DNA from: Deltaproteobacteria bacterium
GTDB taxonomy: Bacteria > Desulfobacterota > Desulfobacteria > Desulfobacterales > ETH-SRB1
Direction of reading: 5' to 3'
Length of the DNA: 17,596 nucleotides
Assembly: GCA_019314185.1 (NCBI GenBank)
Contig: JAFCZU010000108.1
Span: 1-17,596 of the forward strand
Shown: piece by piece, positions 12,062 through 17,596 of the stretch
How positions within the stretch are numbered: position 1 is the stretch's first letter
Layout of the letters: each line of letters begins with the position of its first letter
Translations under genes and position numbers: made by a program
Notes under the pieces: generated by a model
The model's database searches: none
Told to the model about the DNA's origin: nothing
The model's input: only the letters and a program-made list of their open reading frames with translations

Positions 12062-13063
12062 ATGTGGAAAACAATAGCCGGATATGTCAATAAGTTTCTA
12101 CAACTTTTCGGGATAGTACTTACGAAAAAGCGTCATATCGAGTCTCTTAATGAAGAGCGCATGATCCACAAACACCAAATTGATGTTATTCGACAACAGC
12201 AAGGTCATCTTTTAACGCAGATTGTACAGAACCAATCACGACAATTCTGTTGCTCCACGATTGCTGAGGCCATCGTTTTTTCTAAGGATCGGCCGGTGCA
12301 GTTGCACGCGTTATTAACCTCTTATATTAATAGAGTCAAGAGCCCGGTTCCCTTGCATATATTGTATTCAGCCAGTGATCCAAAATACTTAGAAGTATAT
12401 GATGAAGTAAAAGAATTATTCAAGCAACAACCAGTCGAATTTAGAAAGGAACAGAATTTTCGCTCCGACTGTATTCATTTGCTCGAAAACATTCGAGCAG
12501 CGAAAGTATTTTTTTTGGTAGATGATATCGTATTTATTAACTCAGTTGATTTTGCTGATTACTGCTCGGTAAATCCACTGGAGACCATTCCGTCGCTACG
12601 GCTTTCACCATCGGTGGAATACTGCTATACGCAAAGCACAAGACAAGCCATCCCACCAGATTTAACCAGGGTGGGCCCGGACCGGTTTTCGTGGCAATGG
12701 GTTAATAGTTGCTATGACTGGGGATACGTTCATTCATTGGACGGCAACCTGTTTCTGACGCTCGAAATTACAGCCATAGCCAAGGCTGTGTTATTCAATA
12801 CTCCAAATTCTTTTGAGGCGGCCCTTGGACAATTTGCGTACATACTGAAAAAACGTAGAGGCCTATGCTACGAGGTGAGCAAGATCGTCAATATACCTAT
12901 CAATAGAGTGCAGACCGACTATGAAAATCGTTGTGGCAATGTTTCACTTGAAGAGCTTCTGAACAAATGGGAAAAAGGATTCCGTATTGACGTGGATGCG
13001 TTGGCTGGTTTTCAAAACTCAAGCGTTCATGAGGAGATAACGTTTAATTTTGTTCCTCGATAG
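12062..13063 (+). CDS. Glycosyltransferase-like protein with DD motif
   Basis: A 333-residue protein. Residues 1-60 form a membrane-proximal or coiled helical segment (KKRHIESLNEERMIHKHQID). A GT-A-like domain follows: AIVFSKDRPVQLHALLTSYI, then VPLHILYSASDPKY, and FFLVDDIVF with D154-D155 in the place of the usual DxD metal site. NPLETIPSLRLSPSVEYCY, WGYVHSLDGNLF and SKIVNIPINRVQ come later. I recall this pattern from uncharacterised proteins in bacterial glycan clusters; I know no demonstrated activity. GGGGGGCG (from 12048) precedes the ATG. It lies between the N-acetyltransferase and the flippase, so addition of a sugar to the repeat unit is the likely task. Confidence 0.6.
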   Translation: MWKTIAGYVNKFLQLFGIVLTKKRHIESLNEERMIHKHQIDVIRQQQGHLLTQIVQNQSRQFCCSTIAEAIVFSKDRPVQLHALLTSYINRVKSPVPLHILYSASDPKYLEVYDEVKELFKQQPVEFRKEQNFRSDCIHLLENIRAAKVFFLVDDIVFINSVDFADYCSVNPLETIPSLRLSPSVEYCYTQSTRQAIPPDLTRVGPDRFSWQWVNSCYDWGYVHSLDGNLFLTLEITAIAKAVLFNTPNSFEAALGQFAYILKKRRGLCYEVSKIVNIPINRVQTDYENRCGNVSLEELLNKWEKGFRIDVDALAGFQNSSVHEEITFNFVPR

Positions 13064-13356
13064 AGACCGAGTATAAACACCTACACTCTTGTCTCCATAA
13101 TCTATTTCGCTATGATTTGAAAATTCGTAAGAACCAAAAGCTATTAACTAACCGACCCACGTGGCAATACTCCTTAGGCCTCAGGTTAATTTGTGAATTA
13201 GCAAGAACGATAGAATGAGATTCAGAATGAGACGATCTACGGGTGACTAGGACTCTCAGTCAATACATCTTTTACGCATCCATCTGAAATCAGTGGTTCG
13301 GCTATCTCCCATTCAGCCTCATGTGATATCCGGACCTTCATCATCAAAGGAAAACC
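13064..13356. other. Intergenic region, nothing recognised
   Basis: About 290 bases without a credible coding frame, repeat array or clear terminator hairpin. A weak AAAGG at 13346-13350 precedes the GTG start of the flippase gene. The length would allow a promoter, but I cannot point to a convincing -35/-10 or -24/-12 pair. Confidence 0.4.
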
Positions 13357-14802
13357 GTGGCAAGTATTCGAAGATCATTGGCGCTTTCATTTAGCTCAAA
13401 ATACAGTGTGATGGCTGTCGAGTTTGTTTCGACACTGATCATAGCGCGATTGCTAACGCCAGAGGAGATTGGCGTTTTTTCTGTTGGCGTTGCCATTATT
13501 GCCTTTACTCACGCCCTTAGAAGCTTTGGTGTACCAACCTATTTGATACAAGAAAAGGAATTAACGCTTGGTCGGATTCGTGCTGCCTTCACGGTCACAC
13601 TTTTGACGGGGTGGGGAATAGGTGCGGCGCTGCTACTGCTTGCAGGCCCTTTTGCATGCTTTTACCGCGAGGCTGGTATTAGATACGTAATTTCCATCTT
13701 AGCACTGAACTTCTTTCTTTTACCTTTCAGTTCCGTGATATTGGCCTTGTTGAATCGAGAAATGAAGTTCGGAGCTATATATTTAGTTCAAACGGGCAGT
13801 TCCCTGGCACGCGCCGCAACCTCTGTCACACTTGTTTTGTTAGGATTTGGATTCATAAGCCTTGCCTGGGGGGCGCTCGCAGGAGCGTTTGCGAGCCTTG
13901 CTATACTGCTCTGTTATAAATCCAATGTTTCCTTTCTCCCAACATTCAAGGAATGTTTCCGTGTGCTCAGCTTCGGAGGTCGGGTAGGCTTTGTCACCCT
14001 TCTGACCGACTTTGCGGACGAGATTCCCTGCCTCGCTGCGGGACGAACACTGGGTTTCCATCTGGTCGGTATCTTGAGTCGTGGTTTGGGTTTTGTCAAT
14101 CTATTCAACAGATCAGTTTTCAGTGCAATCCGGCCCGTGGTGCTGCCCAATTTCGCGGCACAAAATAGAAGAAACCGAGATCTCAAAGAACCGTATATCG
14201 CTGCAACGACCCTGATACTGGGAGCAGCTTGGCCGGCACTTGCATGCCTATCTGTCATGGCATATCCTGCAATTCGTATCTTGTATGGAAGCCAATGGGA
14301 CGCGGCCGTGCCAATTGCTCAAATACTGTTTCTTGCTGCTGCTGTCGATTTCTTGTCATCATTAAATGTTCCACTTTTTGTAGGCACAGGAAAAATAAAT
14401 CCCTATCTAAAGCAGAATATTATTATTCAACCGTTTAGGGTTGTTGCCGTAATTGGCGCCAGTCCATTTGGTCTCAAAGCAATTGCTTGTGCTATAGTCC
14501 TAGGTTCTTGTGTCTCTTTCATTGTAAAGTATTCATTTGTCAGCCGGTTTTTTGACATATCCGCACGTGACATTTACGTCATGACGATTAGAAACGCGTT
14601 GCTTGCTTTGATTACTGTAGCTCCACCGATAGTGACAATGCAATTCATGGAGATAGGACCATCAAATTACATAATTCCGTTTATTATTGGAACAACGGGG
14701 GCCGGCATTGCGTGGTTTTTTGGCTTGTATATGCTCGATCATCCTTTGGGAAAGGAAATCCTTGGTGTTGCGAAGCATTTACTGCCGCAATATAGATGCT
14801 GA
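13357..14802 (+). CDS. Wzx-type polysaccharide flippase
   Basis: A 481-residue integral membrane protein of the MOP/polysaccharide-synthase superfamily. The N-terminal signature SSKYSVMAVEFVSTLIIARL, LTPEEIGVFSVGVAIIAF, SFGVPTYLIQEKEL is typical of lipopolysaccharide-biosynthesis flippases. About 12-14 hydrophobic segments follow, for example VTLLTGWGIGAALLLLAGPF, the LVLLGFGFISLAWGALAG region, and IIPFIIGTTGAGIAWFFGLY near the end. It would flip the undecaprenyl-linked glycan repeat unit to the periplasm. The start is GTG 13357, with AAAGG six bases upstream; the first transmembrane helix begins soon after. Wzx sequences differ with their substrate, so the specific glycan cannot be named. 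A Wzy polymerase is not in the window. Confidence 0.88.
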   Translation: MASIRRSLALSFSSKYSVMAVEFVSTLIIARLLTPEEIGVFSVGVAIIAFTHALRSFGVPTYLIQEKELTLGRIRAAFTVTLLTGWGIGAALLLLAGPFACFYREAGIRYVISILALNFFLLPFSSVILALLNREMKFGAIYLVQTGSSLARAATSVTLVLLGFGFISLAWGALAGAFASLAILLCYKSNVSFLPTFKECFRVLSFGGRVGFVTLLTDFADEIPCLAAGRTLGFHLVGILSRGLGFVNLFNRSVFSAIRPVVLPNFAAQNRRNRDLKEPYIAATTLILGAAWPALACLSVMAYPAIRILYGSQWDAAVPIAQILFLAAAVDFLSSLNVPLFVGTGKINPYLKQNIIIQPFRVVAVIGASPFGLKAIACAIVLGSCVSFIVKYSFVSRFFDISARDIYVMTIRNALLALITVAPPIVTMQFMEIGPSNYIIPFIIGTTGAGIAWFFGLYMLDHPLGKEILGVAKHLLPQYRC

Positions 14803-15008
14803 TAGAGCTGCTAAACTATGTTTCGATTTGTTGTAACAGATGCATGCTATGTTTGACGATTATCTGAGTCTGTTGCGCTGTGAAAATAAACATGAAATCA
14901 GAATTATCATTCTTAAAGTAAGGTCATGGCGGTACGTGAAGATTTGATGTATACGTCATGCGTAGCGAGTCTATCGGATAATAATTAGGCTCACGGAGTT
15001 ATCATATC
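14803..15008. other. Intergenic region, nothing recognised
   Basis: About 200 bases with no coding frame of note. GGAG at 14996-14999 is the ribosome binding site of the following GT2, nine bases before its ATG. Confidence 0.4.
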
Positions 15009-15971
15009 ATGGCGAGTACTCCTTTGTTTAGCGTGATTATTCCCACGCACAATGCGGGTGATTATTTAAGGGATGCTGTTGAATCCGTTATGGTTCAAGA
15101 CTTCGCCCCCGATTTCGAAATTCTAATCGTCAATGACCACAGTACCGATTCGAGGAGCATCGACGTACTAAAAAGCATCGCAAGTCTTGGACCGATGATC
15201 CGCGTGTTGGACAATCGCGGGGTCCGTGGGCCTGCTGCGACACGAAATGTGGGTATTATGGTTGCGAAAGGTGAATGGTTGGCTTTCCTTGATGCGGATG
15301 ATATCTGGCCTCAAAATTCGTTGCGCATCAGAATCCAAATATTGGAACAGCATCCTGAAATTGACTGGATCGCGGGTGATTACAGGTATTGGCTCGAAAA
15401 TGGCAGCTTGGTTGCAGGTGCACCTGCAAGAGTCCAATCATTGGAGCCTGCTTTTCTGGAACGAACACCAATATTACTCAGACGGCCTGTCGAGATATGT
15501 ATACCCGAAACGCCATTTCCTCTTGGCTGTGTATTCTTGCGAGCTTCGCTTGTTAGACAGGTTGGTGGTTTCAATGAGACGTTATGGTATGGAGAAGATT
15601 GGTACTTGTGGCTGAATTTGGCGGTCTTCAAGGATTTAATTTTTGTGCCTGAGACTGTTTTGCACGTGCGGCGTCACGGCATCACATTAATGAACAGGCC
15701 AGAATCACTTACTTCTTTAGCTTCCCTTGCCCCTTGTAAAGCTTTTTTCGATAGGCGGTTGCGAAAATACCGCCGTACGATTCGATGGAAGATAATCTCT
15801 GAATACCGCTTACTAAGCCGACACAACGCTACTGCTGGGAATCAGTTGCAAGCATGTAAATTTGCCTGTTTGGCCCTTCTATGGGGGCTGGAGAATACTC
15901 GCCAATGGAAAGAAGTAGGTCGATTGGCTCGCGATACAGCGTGTTTGTTACGAAAGCCATCTGGCCATTAG
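15009..15971 (+). CDS. Family 2 glycosyltransferase
   Basis: A 320-residue GT-A glycosyltransferase. It has FSVIIPTHNAGDYLRDAVES (7-26), EILIVNDHSTDSRS (37-50), the donor-site GPAATRNVGIMVAKGEWLAF (74-93) and the metal-binding DADD (95-98). The late GEDWYLWLNL block (about 194-203) carries the presumed catalytic base. After about residue 230 comes a basic, helical C-terminal extension (RRLRKYRRTIRWK) that may bind the membrane. The start ATG has GGAG nine bases upstream. The gene is followed by a palindromic repeat that separates it from the next glycosyltransferase. Donor sugar and linkage are not readable from sequence. Confidence 0.88.
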   Translation: MASTPLFSVIIPTHNAGDYLRDAVESVMVQDFAPDFEILIVNDHSTDSRSIDVLKSIASLGPMIRVLDNRGVRGPAATRNVGIMVAKGEWLAFLDADDIWPQNSLRIRIQILEQHPEIDWIAGDYRYWLENGSLVAGAPARVQSLEPAFLERTPILLRRPVEICIPETPFPLGCVFLRASLVRQVGGFNETLWYGEDWYLWLNLAVFKDLIFVPETVLHVRRHGITLMNRPESLTSLASLAPCKAFFDRRLRKYRRTIRWKIISEYRLLSRHNATAGNQLQACKFACLALLWGLENTRQWKEVGRLARDTACLLRKPSGH

Positions 15972-15988
15972 GACTATAGCGCAAGTTT

Positions 15989-16091
15989 GTCATTCTGAGT
16001 AGCAAAGCAACGAAGGATCTCACTTTCAGGCGTAATATTTTAACGTTCAAAAGAGATTTTTCGCTACCCACTGTCGCTCAGAACGATATGA
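15989..16091. repeat. REP-like imperfect palindrome (TCATTCTGAG family)
   Basis: The left arm GTCATTCTGAGTAGCAAAGC, then AACGAAGGATCTC (to 16021), pairs with the right arm GAGATTTTTCGCTACCCACT, then GTCGCTCAGAACGATA (16053-16088). Reverse-complementing the right arm gives CGTTCTGAGCGAC and GTAGCGAAAAATCTC, matching most of the left arm. This is a familiar type of dispersed bacterial intergenic repeat around a TCATTCTGAG core, and differs from the CACGAA arrays upstream. As a long hairpin it may reduce read-through between the two glycosyltransferase genes. Confidence 0.75.
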
Positions 16092-16129
16092 TCAGAAAAC
16101 TTAGGCTGTAGTGTTAGTGTCTGGAAACA

Positions 16130-17233
16130 ATGCCAGACCAGATCTTGAGAATTTCCAGAATGGAGATGCAAAAAATGTTGAAGAATAGGAGGATTGTTGT
16201 TTTGTCAGATCTATTGTTCCTTCAACGCCTCGGAGGCTTGCAACGTAAGGTATTACAGACCATAAACGGGTTGAATCGACTGGGGCTTGAGGCTTCCTTT
16301 TTCGACCCTGTCAAAGGTCGTCTACAAGACTTCGATCTTGCCCACGTATTTGATGCCGAAGGTGGCAATAATAAATTAGTGGCTACCTTAAAGGATAAAG
16401 GCCTGCCAGTTGTGCTGTCACCAGTCATTAACCCAACCTGGACTCAATCGATCGGATGGCGCGCCAGGATCTGTGATAAACTAATATCCAGGGTTTGTTC
16501 GTCAAAGGTCCACACATCGTATCGACAAACCAAAATGGCATTGGACGATGCTGATCGACTGATCGCCTTGACCGATTTGGAGAAAAGGACATTAGTGGAA
16601 GCCTTTCTTGTGCCTGAATCAAAGGTCGACGTGGTGCCCAACGGTATTGCAAAAAGCTTTTTCTCTGCTGACCCGGCAATCTTTCGCCAGAAATTCGGAA
16701 TTCCCTGGGACTTTGTTTTGTGTGTTGCGAGCATAGGACCCCACAAGAATCAGTTGGGCATCGTCAAGGCATTGAGAAACGAAGATGTTCCGATCGTCTT
16801 AATTGGACCTCATGCAAAAAGTAATCACGCTTATTTAAGTGAAATTCTGCAATACAAGAACGTCCACTATCTTGGCGCGTTGCCGTATGACGATCCATTA
16901 CTGCCATCGGCTTACGCAGCGGCCAGAGTATTTGTGCTGCCGAGCTTTTCGGAGGTCACACCGAACGGCGTTTTCGAATCGCTTGCGGTTGGAACACCGG
17001 TCGTTGTTACTGACAGACATTCAATGAGATTGGCAGCAACGGCTGAAGATTTGCGCGAGGTTAATCCCCACGATCTGGATCAGCTCCGCGCATGTACGCT
17101 ACATTTTATGAACACGCCAGGCGATCCAGACAAACGCAAACGCATTGTCGCCGAATACACATGGGATTCAGCCGTGAAAAAGATCGTAACGGTGTATGAA
17201 AAGGCGCTAACTGAAGCGCGAGACCTACATTAA
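16130..17233 (+). CDS. GT4-type glycosyltransferase
   Basis: A 367-residue GT-B glycosyltransferase. The N-terminal domain starts IVVLSDLLFLQRLGGLQRKV; then DFDLAHVFDAEGGNN and the interdomain VDVVPNGIAKSFF. The C-terminal donor domain has LCVASIGPHKNQLGIVKAL and the EX7E-type LPSFSEVTPNGVFESLAVGT, with PVVVTD. The start is uncertain: ATG 16130 has only a poor ribosome binding site, and in-frame ATGs follow at 16160, 16166 and 16175. The last leaves GGAG (16162-16165 region) about ten bases upstream and puts Met close to the first strand (LKNRRIVVLS). It would extend the lipid-linked glycan at the cytoplasmic membrane. An in-frame stretch after the stop stays open to 17371. Confidence 0.85.
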   Translation: MPDQILRISRMEMQKMLKNRRIVVLSDLLFLQRLGGLQRKVLQTINGLNRLGLEASFFDPVKGRLQDFDLAHVFDAEGGNNKLVATLKDKGLPVVLSPVINPTWTQSIGWRARICDKLISRVCSSKVHTSYRQTKMALDDADRLIALTDLEKRTLVEAFLVPESKVDVVPNGIAKSFFSADPAIFRQKFGIPWDFVLCVASIGPHKNQLGIVKALRNEDVPIVLIGPHAKSNHAYLSEILQYKNVHYLGALPYDDPLLPSAYAAARVFVLPSFSEVTPNGVFESLAVGTPVVVTDRHSMRLAATAEDLREVNPHDLDQLRACTLHFMNTPGDPDKRKRIVAEYTWDSAVKKIVTVYEKALTEARDLH

Positions 17234-17444
17234 CGCTATGAATGCCTTACAAGGGCGAGGGTTCGGCATCAAGGTGGACAGAGGAATGATTATGATGCCT
17301 ACGCAACCTATTACAAGAACCAGATGAAAGATTTTTTGAATAATTTTCGAATAGCCAGCGTAGGCAACTAATGATATGACTGGGCTTGTGAGCATTCCAG
17401 AGTCGTTGTTATGCCATTGTGCATCTCGCCGCAGGGAGGGTCCC
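17234..17444. other. Intergenic region with open frame and distant inverted repeat
   Basis: The frame of the GT4 gene stays open for 45 codons beyond its TAA, to a TAA at 17369-17371, and reads protein-like near its end (NDYDAYATYYKNQMKDFLNN). I cannot assign it, and no start codon with a ribosome binding site supports it, so I treat it as a possible remnant. GCCTACGC (17297-17304) and GCGTAGGC (17358-17365) form perfect 8-bp inverted arms 53 bases apart. GGGAGGG at 17434-17440 is the likely ribosome binding site of the next gene. Confidence 0.4.
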
Positions 17445-17596
17445 TTGGCCATCATCAATAAGTTCTTCATACGCGCCAGAAGGAGAGACGTTTCTATGGT
17501 AAAGACTTCCAATTCTCTCGGTGCTGCGATTGAGTGGTTGATTTCAGCTCAACAAGCCACTGCCGATGCCGGCGTGGCTCAAAGTTACTTCGTAAA
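17445..17596 (+). CDS. N-terminus of alpha/alpha-toroid (prenyltransferase/squalene-oxidase-like) protein, partial
   Basis: The gene runs off the window after about 50 codons. The likely start is TTG 17445, four bases after GGGAGGG. An in-frame ATG at 17496, with AGGAGAG at 17481-17487, is the alternative. The N-terminus is basic (INKFFIRARRRDV). AIEWLISAQQATADAGVAQS then follows, with YFVK at the window's end. This resembles the first repeat of proteins with squalene-cyclase/prenyltransferase-type toroid repeats that occur beside glycosyltransferases in polysaccharide loci and are often misnamed in databases. Their function is not known to me. With only one repeat visible, the assignment is tentative. 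Confidence 0.5.
   Translation, partial: MAIINKFFIRARRRDVSMVKTSNSLGAAIEWLISAQQATADAGVAQSYFV

Noticed and set aside
1..17596. Search for tRNA, rRNA and riboswitch structures
   Set aside because: I saw no convincing cloverleaf, rRNA segment or riboswitch core by eye; small RNAs cannot be excluded without computation.

Overview
The window comes from a Gram-negative bacterium. It holds part of a large exopolysaccharide / surface-glycan locus of the kind that accompanies exosortase A (XrtA, PEP-CTERM) systems. Desulfobacterota (the former Deltaproteobacteria) is my best guess. It rests on the gene content (XrtA-type FemAB, a WEDA-motif GT4, an acyl carrier protein with acyl-CoA ligase and PLP decarboxylase, an asparagine synthase) and on the abundance of CACGAA-type intergenic repeats. 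Neither is proof. No exosortase, PEP-CTERM protein, rRNA, tRNA or CRISPR is visible. All recognised genes lie on the + strand.

Layout. 1-2605: the C-terminal piece of a FemAB-like protein, a GT2 and a GT4 glycosyltransferase. 2606-3746: a repeat-rich insert with a frameshifted DUF4258 gene and an MqsA/YgiT-type zinc-finger gene, bracketed by an 86-bp direct repeat (84/86 identical), followed by the last codons of a second, lost GT4. 3747-9322: a biosynthetic block of asparagine-synthase-like protein without the N-terminal Cys, acyl carrier protein, AMP-forming acyl-CoA ligase and PLP-dependent decarboxylase. A GxxExxY gene in its own inverted-repeat element sits between the last two. 9323-11165: an accessory island with a PIN-domain gene and small partner, an internally deleted GxxExxY gene, the first codons of an ABC-transporter ATPase, and a dead VapBC-like pair. 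11166-17596: glycan genes again: AAC(3)-type N-acetyltransferase, a glycosyltransferase-like protein, a Wzx-type flippase, a GT2, a GT4, and the start of a probable alpha/alpha-toroid (prenyltransferase/squalene-oxidase-like) protein that runs off the window.

How the genes fit. The glycosyltransferases, flippase and N-acetyltransferase would build and export a lipid-linked glycan. The ACP, ligase, decarboxylase and asparagine-synthase-like set looks like a small activation/amidation pathway that decorates it; its chemistry is not known to me.

The main novelty is the repeat architecture. Several accessory genes sit in cassettes whose ends are short arrays of CACGAA-core units (8, 9 or about 10 bp period, depending on the cassette) in inverted orientation. 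Some cassettes have shrunk by internal deletion to small non-autonomous derivatives. Two have landed at the 3' ends of pathway genes and supply the last 13-20 codons of the host proteins.
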